64,000 nucleotides of DNA from Subtercola sp. PAMC28395 (GTDB taxonomy: Bacteria; Actinomycetota; Actinomycetes; Actinomycetales; Microbacteriaceae), in assembly GCF_018889995.1 (NCBI RefSeq), contig NZ_CP076547.1:186001-250000 (forward strand). The letters run 5' to 3'. Every line of letters starts with the position of its first letter. The first letter of the stretch is position 1. Of the stretch, positions 19,005-29,139 are shown in pieces. Under the pieces are notes generated by a model. The model did not search any database, was not told the DNA's origin, and saw only the letters and a list, made by a program, of their open reading frames with translations. The position numbers were made by a program, and so were the translations under genes.

Positions 19005-19382
19005 TGGACTACGGTACCTGCCAGCGCCAGAGGCACTCCACTCGCCCGGAGGGGCTTGACGGAGGGGTATCTACCATTCGTGAGGCCCCTGCAGTCAGCT
19101 TGCGACCGGTGCGCAGGACTCAACTCGGCGCACCCGATTCACCTCGGCTCTCGGAATCGCCAACAGTGGCACCTGGCCGCAACGCCAGCTCGGGATGACT
19201 CCGGAGGGTTCGCCGCTGTGGAAAGGGGGAACCCGACCGGATCGAAACGGACGCCAGTGGGTCGCCTACGCCACGGTGAGACTCGCGTATGCGACTCAGT
19301 TCGGCGCACGGCCCTCAGCCGAACGCCTTAACGAAAGATGGGCCGCACCATTCGGCACGGCCCAACTTCTGGAGAGCTGGTA
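19005..19382 (-). other. tuf-topoisomerase intergenic region
   Basis: A 378-base non-coding stretch. The tuf side carries two hairpins (listed separately); the topoisomerase side carries its -10 box TACCGT at 19011-19016. The middle shows nothing I can interpret, and the short plus-strand frames there are not convincing. Confidence 0.4.
19299..19363 (-). terminator. tuf terminator region (two hairpins)
   Basis: About 20 bases after the tuf stop, 19340-19363 forms a hairpin (GGGCCG/CGGCCC with a partly paired interior), followed on the minus strand by a short pyrimidine-rich tail. A second hairpin, GTTCGGC/GCCGAAC, lies at 19299-19324. Together they probably end the str operon transcript. Confidence 0.6.
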
Positions 19383-20576
19383 CTACTTGGTGACCTTGGT
19401 CACCGTTCCGGCGCCGACGGTGCGGCCACCCTCACGGATGGCGAAGCCGAGGCCCTCCTCCATGGCGATGGGCTGGATGAGCTCAACGCTGATGTCGGTG
19501 GTGTCGCCGGGCATGACCATCTCGGTGCCTTCTGGCAACGTGATGACGCCGGTGACGTCGGTGGTGCGGAAGTAGAACTGCGGGCGGTAGTTCGTGTAGA
19601 ACGGGTTGTGACGGCCACCCTCATCCTTGGAGAGGATGTAGGCGGTGCCCTCGAAGCCGGTGTGCGGTGTGACCGAACCGGGCTTGACGACAACCTGGCC
19701 ACGCTCAACGTCGTCACGCTTGGTGCCGCGCAGGAGCAGACCACAGTTCTCGCCGGCCCAGGCCTCGTCGAGCTGCTTGTGGAACATCTCGATACCCGTG
19801 ACCGTGGTCTTCTGCGTCGGGCGGATGCCGACGATCTCGACCTCGGAGTTGATGGCGAGCGTGCCACGCTCTGCACGACCGGTGACGACAGTGCCACGAC
19901 CGGTGATCGTGAACACGTCTTCGATCGGCATGAGGAACGGCTTGTCACGGTCACGCACAGGGTCCGGAACCGAAGCGTCGACGGCAGCCATGAGCTCGAG
20001 AATGCTCTCGACCCACTTCTCGTCGCCCTCGAGGGCCTTGAGTGCGGAAACGCGGACGACAGGTGCGTCGTCTCCGTCGAAGCCCTGGCTCGAAAGGAGC
20101 TCACGGACCTCGAGCTCAACGAGCTCGAGGATCTCTTCGTCGTCAACCGCGTCGGTCTTGTTCAGAGCGACGAGCAGGTAGGGAACGCCGACCTGGCGCG
20201 CAAGCAGCACGTGCTCACGCGTCTGGGCCATGGGACCATCGGTCGCAGCAACCACGAGGATTGCGCCGTCCATCTGGGCGGCACCCGTGATCATGTTCTT
20301 GATGTAGTCAGCGTGGCCCGGAGCGTCGACGTGCGCATAGTGACGCTTGTCGGTCTCGTACTCAACATGCGAGATGTTGATCGTGATGCCGCGCTGGCGC
20401 TCTTCTGGGGCGGAGTCGATCGACGCGAAGTCGCGCTGAACGTTGGTCGCCGACGGGAACTTGTCTGCGAGCACCTTGGAAATGGCCGCGGTGAGCGTCG
20501 TCTTTCCGTGGTCAACGTGACCGATTGTTCCGATGTTTACGTGCGGCTTGGTCCGCTCGAACTTGGCCTTAGCCAC
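19383..20576 (-). CDS. tuf: Elongation factor Tu
   Basis: GTPase that brings aminoacyl-tRNA to the ribosome. The 397-residue protein has [17 protein letters not shown] and NKTD in the G domain. The start is GTG with AGGAGG five bases upstream. Only 133 bases, including two hairpins, separate it from fusA, so it can be expressed from the str promoter or its own. Confidence 0.98.
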   Translation of the reverse strand: MAKAKFERTKPHVNIGTIGHVDHGKTTLTAAISKVLADKFPSATNVQRDFASIDSAPEERQRGITINISHVEYETDKRHYAHVDAPGHADYIKNMITGAAQMDGAILVVAATDGPMAQTREHVLLARQVGVPYLLVALNKTDAVDDEEILELVELEVRELLSSQGFDGDDAPVVRVSALKALEGDEKWVESILELMAAVDASVPDPVRDRDKPFLMPIEDVFTITGRGTVVTGRAERGTLAINSEVEIVGIRPTQKTTVTGIEMFHKQLDEAWAGENCGLLLRGTKRDDVERGQVVVKPGSVTPHTGFEGTAYILSKDEGGRHNPFYTNYRPQFYFRTTDVTGVITLPEGTEMVMPGDTTDISVELIQPIAMEEGLGFAIREGGRTVGAGTVTKVTK

Positions 20577-20709
20577 TGGGTCCTCCTCAGGACTTCAATG
20601 TAGATCTCTGAAGACTCAGGTCTCTACGGGGGATTTCTTTATTTTACGGTATTGGGCAACCGGAACAGCTTAGCCGGTTGCTCGCTCTGGGAGCGAGCGG
20701 CAGTAAGTG
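20577..20709 (-). promoter_or_regulatory. fusA-tuf junction with two hairpins
   Basis: On the minus strand, CTCGCTC-n3-GAGCGAG (20681-20697) is followed at once by GCAACCGG-n10-CCGGTTGC (20656-20681). Both stems are perfect. They may act as partial terminators or processing sites. A TAAAAT box follows but has no good -35, so a separate tuf promoter is only possible. Confidence 0.55.
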
Positions 20710-22827
20710 TTACTCGCCCTTGTTCTTCTGGATGATCTCGTCGGCAACTGCCTTCGGGACCTCGGCGTAGCTGTCGAACGTCATCGAGTAGACGGCGCGA
20801 CCGGAGGTCTTGCTCCGCAGGTCGCCGACGTAACCGAACATCTCCGACAGGGGAACATTCGCACGGATGACCTTTACACCGGTGGCGTCCTCCATGGACT
20901 GGATCTGGCCACGACGTGAGTTCAGGTCGCCGATGACGTCGCCCATGTACTCCTCGGGAGTCCGGACCTCGACGGCCATCAGGGGCTCGAGGAGAACGGG
21001 CTGCGCCTTGCGAGCCGCCTCCTTGAACGCCATCGTGCCGGCGATCTTGAACGCCATTTCAGACGAGTCGACGTCGTGCGCCGCGCCATCCAGGAGGATG
21101 CCCTTCACGCCGACCATCGGGTAACCGGCGAGCACACCGACGGCCATTGCCGCCTGGAAGCCCTGGTCGACCGAGGGGATGTACTCGCGGGGAACACGAC
21201 CACCCGAGACCTTGTTCTCGAACTCGTAGATCTTCTCAGCGGTGACCTCAAGAGGCTCGATCGAGATCTGGATCTTCGCGAACTGGCCCGAACCACCGGT
21301 CTGCTTCTTGTGGGTGTAGTCGTGCTTGTCGACCGTGCGACGAATCGTCTCACGGTAGGCAACCTGCGGCTTGCCGACATTGGCTTCGACGTTGAACTCA
21401 CGACGCATGCGGTCCACGAGGATGTCGAGGTGAAGCTCGCCCATTCCCTTGATGACCGTCTGGCCGGTGTCCTGGTTCTGCTCGGTGCGGAAGGTCGGGT
21501 CTTCTTCGGCCAGCTTCTGGATGGCCAGGCCCAACTTCTCCTGGTCGGCCTTGGTCTTCGGCTCGATGGCGACCTCGATGACGGGCTCAGGGAACGTCAT
21601 CGACTCCAGCACAACGGGGTGCGCCGGGTCGGCAAGGGTGTCACCGGTTGTGGTGTCCTTCAGGCCGATGACCGCATAGATGTGACCGGCCGTGACCGAA
21701 GCCACCGGGTTCTCCTTGTTGGCGTGCATCTGGAAGATCTTGCCGATGCGCTCCTTCTTGCCCTTGGTCGCGTTGATGATCTGTGCACCGGAGTCGACGT
21801 GACCCGAGTAGACACGGATGTAGGTCAGGCGACCGAAGAAGGGGTGAACCGCGACCTTGAACGCCAGAGCGGCGAACGGGTCGGTCGAGTTGGCACCACG
21901 GGAGATGATGATCTCCTCGTCACGCACGTCGTGTCCCTCGACACTCGGAACGTCGAGCGGGCTCGGCAGGTAGTCCACAACGGCATCGAGCATCGGCTGG
22001 ACACCGCGGTTCTTGAAGGCAGAGCCACAGAGAACCGGGTAGATCTCACTGTTGACCGTGAGCTTGCGGATCGCAGCCTTGATCTCGGCAACGGAGAAGT
22101 CGATGTCACCGGAGAGGTAGCGCTCGAGCAGCTCGTCACTGGTCTCAGCGACGACCTCGATGAGCTTCTCGCGGTATTCGTCGGCCAGTTCCTGCAGGTC
22201 TGCGGGAATGGGCTCGATGTCGTACTTCGCACCGAGCTCGACGTCACCCTTGGAGTCACCGCGCCAGGTCAGCGCGCGCATCTCGACCAGGTCGACGACA
22301 CCCTCGAAGCTCGACTCAGCGCCGATGGGGAGCTGGATGACGAGCGGGCGAGCGCCGAGGCGCTTCACGATGGTGTCGACGGTGAAGTAGAAGTCGGCAC
22401 CCAGCTTGTCCATCTTGTTGACGAAGCAGATGCGCGGGACGTCGTACTTGTCGGCCTGGCGCCAGACGGTCTCCGACTGGGGCTCGACGCCCTCCTTGCC
22501 GTCGAATACCGCGACGGCACCATCGAGCACACGAAGTGAGCGCTCGACCTCGACCGTGAAGTCGACGTGGCCGGGGGTGTCGATGATGTTGATCTGGTTC
22601 TCGTTCCAGAAACACGTGGTTGCAGCAGACGTGATCGTGATGCCGCGCTCTTGCTCCTGCGCCATCCAGTCCATCGTGGCTGCGCCATCGTGGACTTCAC
22701 CGATCTTGTGAGTGATACCCGTGTAGAACAGGATGCGCTCGGTGGTGGTGGTCTTGCCGGCATCGATGTGGGCCATGATGCCGATGTTGCGGACCTTGTT
22801 CAGGTCGGTAAGCACGTCCTGTGCCAC
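20710..22827 (-). CDS. fusA: Elongation factor G
   Basis: Ribosomal translocase, 705 residues. GTPase motifs [22 protein letters not shown] and NKMDK are present, and the C-terminal domains are complete. GTG start with GGAGGA five bases upstream. Downstream of rpsG, as in standard str operons. Confidence 0.98.
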   Translation of the reverse strand: MAQDVLTDLNKVRNIGIMAHIDAGKTTTTERILFYTGITHKIGEVHDGAATMDWMAQEQERGITITSAATTCFWNENQINIIDTPGHVDFTVEVERSLRVLDGAVAVFDGKEGVEPQSETVWRQADKYDVPRICFVNKMDKLGADFYFTVDTIVKRLGARPLVIQLPIGAESSFEGVVDLVEMRALTWRGDSKGDVELGAKYDIEPIPADLQELADEYREKLIEVVAETSDELLERYLSGDIDFSVAEIKAAIRKLTVNSEIYPVLCGSAFKNRGVQPMLDAVVDYLPSPLDVPSVEGHDVRDEEIIISRGANSTDPFAALAFKVAVHPFFGRLTYIRVYSGHVDSGAQIINATKGKKERIGKIFQMHANKENPVASVTAGHIYAVIGLKDTTTGDTLADPAHPVVLESMTFPEPVIEVAIEPKTKADQEKLGLAIQKLAEEDPTFRTEQNQDTGQTVIKGMGELHLDILVDRMRREFNVEANVGKPQVAYRETIRRTVDKHDYTHKKQTGGSGQFAKIQISIEPLEVTAEKIYEFENKVSGGRVPREYIPSVDQGFQAAMAVGVLAGYPMVGVKGILLDGAAHDVDSSEMAFKIAGTMAFKEAARKAQPVLLEPLMAVEVRTPEEYMGDVIGDLNSRRGQIQSMEDATGVKVIRANVPLSEMFGYVGDLRSKTSGRAVYSMTFDSYAEVPKAVADEIIQKNKGE

Positions 22828-22870
22828 GGATTTCCTCCGATTGTGTTGCTAAAGATGGGGGCTGGTACTA

Positions 22871-22907
22871 ATTCGGTCGAAGCGGGCTGACCCCGCTTCG
22901 ACCGAAT
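22871..22907 (-). terminator. Perfect 16-bp hairpin between rpsG and fusA
   Basis: Arms ATTCGGTCGAAGCGGG (22871-22886) and its exact complement (22892-22907) enclose a five-base loop. It begins 16 bases after the rpsG stop. No U-run follows, and fusA has no obvious own promoter, so attenuation or RNA processing is more likely than full termination. Confidence 0.6.
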
Positions 22908-22922
22908 TTCGAAGAACTTGGT

Positions 22923-23393
22923 TTACCAGCGGTAGTGCGCGAAGGCCTTGTTCGACTCGGCCATCTTGTGAGTGTCTTCACGACGCTTCACAGCGGCACC
23001 GAGACCGTTCGACGCGTCGAGGATCTCATTGGTCAGACGCTCGGTCATGGTCTTCTCGCGACGACCCTTCGCGTATGTCGTGAGCCAGCGCAGTGCGAGA
23101 GTGTTCGCACGGTGCGGCTTGACTTCGACGGGCACCTGGTACGTCGAACCACCGACGCGGCGGCTCTTGACCTCGATGGTCGGGCGCACGTTGTCGAGGG
23201 CCTTCTTGAGGGTGACGACAGCGTCGGCACCGTTCTTGCTCGAGACGCCGGCGAGAGCGTCGTAGACGATCTTCTCGGCGAGGCCCTTCTTGCCGTCAAG
23301 AAGAATCTTGTTGACGAGCTGGCTGACGATGGGAGCGCCGTAGACCGGGTCTGCGACTACGGGACGCTTGGGAGCTGGTCCTTTGCGAGGCAT
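22923..23393 (-). CDS. rpsG: 30S ribosomal protein S7
   Basis: A 156-residue 16S rRNA-binding protein beginning [19 protein letters not shown] and ending with NKAFAHYRW. Its ATG overlaps the rpsL stop (TAATG). Confidence 0.97.
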   Translation of the reverse strand: MPRKGPAPKRPVVADPVYGAPIVSQLVNKILLDGKKGLAEKIVYDALAGVSSKNGADAVVTLKKALDNVRPTIEVKSRRVGGSTYQVPVEVKPHRANTLALRWLTTYAKGRREKTMTERLTNEILDASNGLGAAVKRREDTHKMAESNKAFAHYRW

Positions 23394-23767
23394 TACTTCT
23401 TCTCCATCTTCGCGCCGTAGCGGCTGCGAGCCTGCTTGCGGTTCTTGACAGCCTGGGTGTCAAGCGCGCCTCGAACGATCTTGTAACGAACGCCGGGCAG
23501 GTCTTTCACACGACCGCCGCGCACGAGCACCATCGAGTGCTCCTGCAGGTTGTGGCCTTCACCGGGAATGTAGGCCGTGACCTCAGTACCGTTGGAGAGC
23601 TTGACGCGGGCGACCTTGCGGAGAGCCGAGTTCGGCTTCTTCGGCGTGGTGGTGTACACGCGAGTGCACACACCGCGCTGCTGCGGGTTGGACTTGAGAG
23701 CAGGCGCTTTGGTCTTGGAGACCTTGCGCGTTCGGCCCTTACGGACCAGCTGCTGAATGGTAGGCAC
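23393..23767 (-). CDS. rpsL: 30S ribosomal protein S12
   Basis: Decoding-centre protein of 124 residues. The open frame runs further upstream, but the GTG at 23767 gives [12 protein letters not shown], with AAGGAG seven bases before it. The streptomycin-relevant lysines in TTPKKPNS and GGRVKDLPG are wild type. The aspartate that is methylthiolated in many bacteria (VKDLP) is present. Confidence 0.97.
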   Translation of the reverse strand: MPTIQQLVRKGRTRKVSKTKAPALKSNPQQRGVCTRVYTTTPKKPNSALRKVARVKLSNGTEVTAYIPGEGHNLQEHSMVLVRGGRVKDLPGVRYKIVRGALDTQAVKNRKQARSRYGAKMEKK

Positions 23768-24168
23768 TACATGACTCCTTGTGTTTACTGCACGGTGACA
23801 GCTGCTACTGAAAATGAGCATTCGAAGACGGCGCAAGCCGTTCCCATGGAAACGGCCGCGTGTTTCGAGTTCAATTGGACCTACCTGCAGACCGCACAGA
23901 GTGAATCTGATTGAGGTAGGTATGCCGTGGGGGCTGATCGTTCGAAAGAGCTGAACAGTCAAACCCTGCTTTGTATGAAGCATGCGTGGCCGAGCGGTAG
24001 CCTGCGGCGTGAAGACGCGGGCACCGAACGAGCGCACGACAAAGCGCACACCTCGAAAATCATACTCGCGTGGAGGGCTCCGGTCAAGCGAGCGCTGGAC
24101 GCCTCACCCTTGCGCCGATACCCCGTGCGCCGGACGATCCGCCGGCAGTCGAACGTGCGCCTGCGTTG
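23768..24168 (-). promoter_or_regulatory. Upstream region of the str operon
   Basis: A 400-base non-coding stretch before rpsL. A hairpin with GCCGTT/AACGGC arms lies at 23837-23856, about 70-90 bases upstream of the start. The minus-strand frame is open through it to 24049, but its composition is unlike a gene and S12 does not have such an extension. No clear promoter boxes found. Confidence 0.4.
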
Positions 24169-25407
24169 TCACACCAAGGGTGTCGCAACCGCCTGCTGCG
24201 GGTATTGTGCCGCGTTCTGCGCAGCAGTCTGATCGGCGAGTTTTCGCTCATACTCGTCGCGGTCGGTCGCGTTGCGCGCCTTCATCTTGCGCCCCCGCGA
24301 GCTGATCCACGCACCGACCCAGATCGTGACCTCGCGAGCAACGATCGCCGCGGCGAGCGTCAGCGGATCCATCACAAGTCCCCGAATGAACTGTGCCGCC
24401 TGGTCCGGAGTGAAGTTCCACGCCTGGACGGCGAGCAGTGCTCCGAGTATTGCTGCGCCGTAGACCACGACAGCAACGAGGAACCCGCCGAACACGTATG
24501 CCCACCAGCTGGCACGGTTGACGATGAGCACGACGAGAATGAGGGCGATGGCGAAGAAGATGACCGGCACGTAGAACGCCGGACTGGTCATGAACTGCAC
24601 TAGAACCGACCCGACCTTGCTGCCGGCGACAGAGAAGGAGAGGATCGCGAGGCTCACGAGGGCGTACACGATCGCGAACACGACCGCACCAGCGAGGGCG
24701 ATGAGTGCGCCGACACCGCGATTGCTTCGCCGCTTGGGGGGCGTCAGCACTGGCACCACAACGGGCACCGGCGGTACGTAGCCCGGCGGCAGGTAGGCCT
24801 CGACGGGCGCTCCGTTGGGGTACCGTGCGGCGAGTTCTGACGGAGGTGTCTGGTACGCAACGGGCGTCGCATACCCAGCTGGTGGCGCATAGGCAGCCGG
24901 CGGGGCGAACGCGGCGGCCGGGTACGCAATGGCGGCCCCACCTACAGCTCCGGCCGCAGCGGCAGCGACCGGCGCAGCGCCGGGAGCAGCATGCGGTGCC
25001 TCGGACGGGGCAACGGGCGCAGCCGCAACGCCGTCGGTAACCGGAGTGTGAGTTTCAGAATGAGCGGCGTGTTCGACGGCAGCCGTCGGGGCGACTGCCG
25101 AATCAACCGTCGGGCCTGGAGAGGCAGGTTCGACGACAGGCGGTGCGACAACAGCTGATTCGGTGACGGGAGCTTCTGTTACCCGCGATTCCGCAACAGG
25201 CTGCGGCTCTGAGAGCTCTCTCGGTGTGGTCCCTGAAGGCTCGGGCGAGGTGACCTGCTGCGGCCCAACCGCCTCAGCCACCGGATGCTCGGCCGAATCT
25301 CCCGCGGGTGCCACTGAGTCGCTCGTCTCCGGAGCCGGCACTGATGCGTCGGCTGTGCCGAGAGGAGCTGCGGCTTCTTCGCCAGCGCTGTGTTCGTCGG
25401 TGCTCAT
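24169..25407 (-). CDS. Pro/Ala-rich membrane protein of unknown function
   Basis: The first 215 residues are low complexity (Ala, Pro, Val, Thr, Glu) with a Tyr/Pro-rich section (AYAPPAGYATPVAYQTPP) before a basic KRRSNRG stop-transfer-like cluster. Residues about 225-380 contain four membrane segments. The C-terminus is charged and then Gln/Ala-rich. GAAGGAG lies seven bases before the ATG. The long disordered part is probably cytoplasmic by the positive-inside rule. I do not recognise a named family. Confidence 0.75.
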   Translation of the reverse strand: MSTDEHSAGEEAAAPLGTADASVPAPETSDSVAPAGDSAEHPVAEAVGPQQVTSPEPSGTTPRELSEPQPVAESRVTEAPVTESAVVAPPVVEPASPGPTVDSAVAPTAAVEHAAHSETHTPVTDGVAAAPVAPSEAPHAAPGAAPVAAAAAGAVGGAAIAYPAAAFAPPAAYAPPAGYATPVAYQTPPSELAARYPNGAPVEAYLPPGYVPPVPVVVPVLTPPKRRSNRGVGALIALAGAVVFAIVYALVSLAILSFSVAGSKVGSVLVQFMTSPAFYVPVIFFAIALILVVLIVNRASWWAYVFGGFLVAVVVYGAAILGALLAVQAWNFTPDQAAQFIRGLVMDPLTLAAAIVAREVTIWVGAWISSRGRKMKARNATDRDEYERKLADQTAAQNAAQYPQQAVATPLV

Positions 25408-25572
25408 GATGCCACTCCTTCACGGGCCGGTCGGCCGCACTGCTACGGCAAACGTGCCGCAGCCACACTCTAACAACGAGCAGGCGGAACCTCGGGGAAA
25501 TCCGCTTCAGAAACGCGGCCCGTGGCGTGTGCGACGATACCGGCGACGCACGGACGCCATAGGATTCGGGCA

Positions 25573-26379
25573 ATGACCGCCAGACACTCCCGAACCCTCG
25601 AACAGAGCGGCCTGCTCGCCGAACTCGTCCCCGACACGTTCGGTGCGTCCGGAGTCACGCTGGAAATCGGGGGCGAAGCACAATCGCACGTGTACCCGGC
25701 CGCGCCGGAAGAGGTTCTGTACGACTACGTACGACGGATCGCAAATGCCGCCGACCTCGTCGCCGAAGCCCACGCTCCCATCCGGGTGCTCCATCTCGGC
25801 GCCGGCGCCCTGACCCTGGCACGGTACATCTCGGCCACCCGGCCCGGGTCGCAGCAGTTCATCATCGAACTGGAGCCCGGCCTTGTCGATTTTGTGCTCG
25901 AACATCTGCCGCTCGACGCGAACGACGACCTCACACTGCGTGTCGACGACGCACGCACAGGGCTCAGGTGGGCAGCGGCGTCTGCGCCGTTCGACCTGAT
26001 CGTGTCGGATGTGTACGTGGGATCATCCACACCACCCCACCTGAAGACGACCGGCTTCTACGAGGAGCTCACAGGGTTGCTGGCCCCGCAGGGAGTCGTG
26101 GCCGTCAACGTGGCCGACGACAACGGGCTCGCCGCCGTGCGATCGCAGGCCGACGCCGTTCGCCGCGCGTTCAGCCTGGTTGCGGTGGTCGGCCCGACCG
26201 CCCTCACGGATCAGCTGAGGGAGGGCAACGCGGTGATCCTGGGGTCGGCGGGCCAGCACATGCTCGCCTGGCTGCCCCAGCTGAAGGCAGCGGGGCCGCA
26301 CCCGAGCGGCCTGGTGCGACCGCACGAGCTGGCGACGTTCATCGGCGATGCAGTGGCAGCGACGGATGCCCGGGGCTGA
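25573..26379 (+). CDS. Spermidine-synthase-like protein, copy 1
   Basis: A Rossmann-fold methyltransferase-like protein of 268 residues in the SpeE superfamily. The nucleotide-binding glycine loop is VLHLGAGALTLARYI, followed by the acidic strand end FIIELEPGLVDFV and the later DLIVSDVYVG motif. The first 50 residues form the small N-terminal domain. The ATG at 25573 is used because the extra upstream residues lack family features; TAGGAT lies seven bases before it. A diverged paralogue lies at 39903-40805. True aminopropyltransferase activity is not shown. Confidence 0.8.
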   Translation: MTARHSRTLEQSGLLAELVPDTFGASGVTLEIGGEAQSHVYPAAPEEVLYDYVRRIANAADLVAEAHAPIRVLHLGAGALTLARYISATRPGSQQFIIELEPGLVDFVLEHLPLDANDDLTLRVDDARTGLRWAAASAPFDLIVSDVYVGSSTPPHLKTTGFYEELTGLLAPQGVVAVNVADDNGLAAVRSQADAVRRAFSLVAVVGPTALTDQLREGNAVILGSAGQHMLAWLPQLKAAGPHPSGLVRPHELATFIGDAVAATDARG

Positions 26380-26392
26380 GGCACCGGGCATC
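26365..26392 (+). terminator. Hairpin at the end of spermidine-synthase-like copy 1
   Basis: GATGCCCGG and CCGGGCATC form a perfect nine-base stem that spans the stop codon. No T-run follows, so its strength as a terminator is uncertain. Confidence 0.4.
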
Positions 26393-26441
26393 CGATACTC
26401 CCCGGCGCCGAGGCACCGGGCATCCGATACTCCCCGGCGCC
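26378..26441. repeat. Two tandem 32-nt repeats
   Basis: Two identical 32-base units (26378-26409 and 26410-26441) begin within the stop codon of the preceding gene. The second copy is preceded by C instead of T, so it has no TGA. Confidence 0.85.
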
Positions 26442-26462
26442 GAACACGAACCAACGGCTGAG

Positions 26463-27275
26463 TCAGAGCGTCGCCGCGTAGTCGGGCACGTACCGCGTGA
26501 GCGAGAGGGGCGGTCGTTCATAGTCGGTGGCCGGCGGGCGCTTGGGGAACTCGACGTGCGGAGGTTCGAGGTGCTCGTAGGGGATCTGCGAGAGGAGGTG
26601 ACTCATCATGTTGAGTCGTGAGGAGCGTTTGTCTTCGCTTTCGACCGTCCACCACGGCGCCTCGGCGATGTCGCAGTGCACGAACATCTCGTCTTTGGCC
26701 TTCGAGTAGTCGGCCCATTTCGTGATCGACAGCAGATCGGTCTGCGAGAGCTTCCACCGGCGCATCGGGTCGTTCAGCCTCGACCTGAAACGCGCCTCCT
26801 GTTCGCGGTCTGACACGGAGAACCAGTACTTCAGAAGGATGATGCCGTCTTCGACGAGCATCCGTTCGAAGATCGGAGCCTGGTGCAGGAACCGGCGATA
26901 CTCGTCAGCAGTGCAATAGCCCATGACCTTCTCGACGCCCGCCCTGTTGTACCAGGATCTGTCGAAGAGCACGATCTCGCCTTTAGTGGGGAGGTGTTGA
27001 ACGTAGCGCTGGAAGTACCACTGGCCGCGTTCGCGCTCGGAGGGAACGGGCAAAGCCGCTATTCGGGCGACCCGCGGGTTGAGGTACTCGGTGACTCGCT
27101 TGATGGCGGATCCCTTGCCCGCCGCGTCGCGACCCTCGAAGAGCACGAGCACCCGCGCGCCGGTTTCGATCACCCATTCCTGGGCGGCGACGAGCTCGGC
27201 CTGGAGCCGCTGCAGTTCGGCTTCGTAGATGGCCTTGTCGATGCGTTTGGCGCGGTTCGGGGCGGATTTACTCAA
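26463..27275 (-). CDS. ppk2: Polyphosphate kinase 2
   Basis: Uses polyphosphate to phosphorylate nucleotides. The 270-residue single-domain protein has Walker A FEGRDAAGKGSAIKR (residues 46-60), Walker B FDRSWYNRAGVE with D105, and the lid region with conserved arginines (RFRSRLNDPMRRWKLS). Length and motifs fit class I PPK2 (ADP to ATP preference), though class cannot be settled by eye. The start is TTG with GAAGGGA a few bases upstream. Confidence 0.92.
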   Translation of the reverse strand: MSKSAPNRAKRIDKAIYEAELQRLQAELVAAQEWVIETGARVLVLFEGRDAAGKGSAIKRVTEYLNPRVARIAALPVPSERERGQWYFQRYVQHLPTKGEIVLFDRSWYNRAGVEKVMGYCTADEYRRFLHQAPIFERMLVEDGIILLKYWFSVSDREQEARFRSRLNDPMRRWKLSQTDLLSITKWADYSKAKDEMFVHCDIAEAPWWTVESEDKRSSRLNMMSHLLSQIPYEHLEPPHVEFPKRPPATDYERPPLSLTRYVPDYAATL

Positions 27276-27296
27276 CGGAGTCCCTTCGTCTGGTGA

Positions 27297-27635
27297 TCAG
27301 GCTAACGGCTCCTGGTCTCCTTCTGCCTCACGGACTGCCTCTTCGACCGCCTCGGCGTACTGCTCCACCTCGGCAGCGAGCTCGAGAACCTCTTCGACGA
27401 CGCGCTCTTCCCGGGCCCGGCGAGCGATGGGGCTCGCCACGAACAGGTAGAACGCATCGAGAATTCCGGCTGAATTCACGAGGAACAGCGTGGCGAACCA
27501 CGGCTTGCTGTCATTGCGGGCGGCCCGCCACAGCGACGCCGCCTTCCAGGCGAGGCCCCAGACCATCACGGCAGCCAGGATCTTCTGCTGGAGTGGGCTG
27601 AGCTTGGTGTGCATACTGATCCCGAAACGGTTCAT
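27297..27635 (-). CDS. Small membrane protein, DUF5652-like
   Basis: Two hydrophobic segments in the pattern LAWKAASLWRAARNDSKPWF then LFLVNSAGILDAFYLFV match the DUF5652 arrangement. They are followed by a charged, Glu-rich coiled-coil-like tail. The ATG at 27635 has GGGAGAG just upstream; this gives 112 residues. Function unknown. It follows ppk2 on the same strand in map order but is transcribed before it. Confidence 0.65.
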   Translation of the reverse strand: MNRFGISMHTKLSPLQQKILAAVMVWGLAWKAASLWRAARNDSKPWFATLFLVNSAGILDAFYLFVASPIARRAREERVVEEVLELAAEVEQYAEAVEEAVREAEGDQEPLA

Positions 27636-27805
27636 GGCTCTCCCTGAAATAGGCGGGCGCACGCACTCTGTTGCGCGCGACCCTCTCATCGTGGCTCTGG
27701 CCCGGGCGTGGCAGCAGGGCCGAAGGTCCCGATGGAGGTGTCGCGATCATCCGTGCTCGGTGCCCGCCGTGCCACGGGACGGGCACGTGACAAGCCTTCT
27801 CCTTA

Positions 27806-29092
27806 CTAGCTTGTCTTGCCAGAAGCCGGGCCGGACTTCGACGCCCCGATCCACCAGACGTAGGGCGGCGGCGTGCCGTTGATCGCCCAGTCGCCGACGA
27901 TCCGTGCCTTGAAGACGACCGGGTTGTGCGACGATGCCGTGCGGGCGTTGCGCCAGAAGCGATCGAGCCTCTTCGACTCGCTCACGCCCGATGCTCCCAA
28001 CGCGTTCAGAACGGTGCTGGTTGCCTCCAGAGCGAGCTTCACGAGCACGACCTGGCCCTGGGCGGAGTCGAGTTCGGCCCGGATGTTCGCCTCGAGCTCC
28101 CTCGCGTCGTCGAACTCGTAGCGGGCCAGGTAGGCGGCCTGCGACGCTTCGGCCGAGCGCACGGCGATCGCGGTCGCCGCGAATCCCTGTGACGTCGCCT
28201 CACCCACCACCTGCTGGATCTGCGGATCGTCACTCCAGACCGGGGCGACACCATTGCTGTAGACGCGGGTGCGCCCCTTGGCCTGCGCGGCGACCTCGCG
28301 GGCTGCTGCCCGTGTGCTGCCGGCCAGAACTGCGAGCAGTACCAGTTGGTAGAACGCCGTCTGGTACTTGAAGCGCGATTCGAAGGGAAACACGTTCTCC
28401 GGCAGCACGAGCGCGTCGCGGAAGGTACTCGTTCCGCTACCCGTGGTTCGCTGGCCGAAGCCGTCCCAGTCATCCTGTTGGGCGACAGCATCCTGGTGCG
28501 TGCTCACGGCGGCGATCACCAGTTCGTCGGTGTCAGAGCGCTGGGAGAACACGTCGATCCAGTCGGCGAAGATGCTGCCGGTGCTGTAGTACTTCTCGCC
28601 GTTGACCACCCAGCCGTCGTGCCCCGGCGTGACCTTCGTGTCGACGGTGCCGACCTCGACAGCGCCGACCTCGGTCCACGCGTTTCCGACCAGGTCTCCG
28701 GAGACGAAGCGGGCAAACCACTCGCTCTGGTCTGCTGTCGCATGGGCGTTCAGGCGGTCTTCGACGAAGGCGAAGTGCCCACGCAGCGACTGCGGAATGT
28801 TCGAATCGGCTTCGGCGAGTTCGATCAGCAGCTCGATCAACTGGGGCAGCGAAGCCCCGGCGCCGCCGTACTTCTTCGGCACCCGCACCGCCCCGAACCC
28901 CGCCTCTTTGAGTGCACGGATCTCGCCGTACGGCAGAGCGCGCTCTTTCTCACGCTCGAGGGCGGTGGCCCGGATCGTCTCGAACAGTGGCCGGAACCGC
29001 CCTGCGAGGGCTTCGTAGTCCGTTCCGGTCGACAGTTCATCGACTGCGCTGCCCACGGCGGCATCGTCGAGCTGTGCTGTGTCGTTCGTCAT
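27806..29092 (-). CDS. Acyl-CoA dehydrogenase-fold flavoprotein (DszC/SfnB type)
   Basis: A 428-residue protein with the three-part acyl-CoA dehydrogenase fold. The middle beta domain holds the flavin-contact segment (NAWTEVGAVEVGTVDTKV ... GWVVNGEKYYSTGS), and the C-terminal helices end in the RFWRNARTASSHNPVVFKAR region typical of DszC/SfnB monooxygenases. These FMNH2-dependent enzymes act in sulfur acquisition from organosulfur compounds. GAGGA lies seven bases before the ATG. It is downstream of a paralogue at 29140-30384, 47 bases away, probably in one operon. No flavin reductase is nearby. Confidence 0.82.
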   Translation of the reverse strand: MTNDTAQLDDAAVGSAVDELSTGTDYEALAGRFRPLFETIRATALEREKERALPYGEIRALKEAGFGAVRVPKKYGGAGASLPQLIELLIELAEADSNIPQSLRGHFAFVEDRLNAHATADQSEWFARFVSGDLVGNAWTEVGAVEVGTVDTKVTPGHDGWVVNGEKYYSTGSIFADWIDVFSQRSDTDELVIAAVSTHQDAVAQQDDWDGFGQRTTGSGTSTFRDALVLPENVFPFESRFKYQTAFYQLVLLAVLAGSTRAAAREVAAQAKGRTRVYSNGVAPVWSDDPQIQQVVGEATSQGFAATAIAVRSAEASQAAYLARYEFDDARELEANIRAELDSAQGQVVLVKLALEATSTVLNALGASGVSESKRLDRFWRNARTASSHNPVVFKARIVGDWAINGTPPPYVWWIGASKSGPASGKTS

Positions 29093-29139
29093 AGCTTCAT
29101 CCTCAGTGGTTCGGCGTGTGTACGGTCAGTTGAGCCGGA

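Noticed and set aside
19338..22539. Long plus-strand open frames opposite tuf and fusA
   Set aside because: Same GC-shadow effect; EF-Tu and EF-G are unmistakable on the other strand.
23768..24049. N-terminal extension of S12
   Set aside because: A strong ribosome binding site and the conserved [12 protein letters not shown] at 23767 fix the start.
23984..24060. tRNA-like start (GTGGCCGAGCGGT) upstream of rpsL
   Set aside because: There is no T-loop GGTTCGAAT-type segment or acceptor pairing in the right place.
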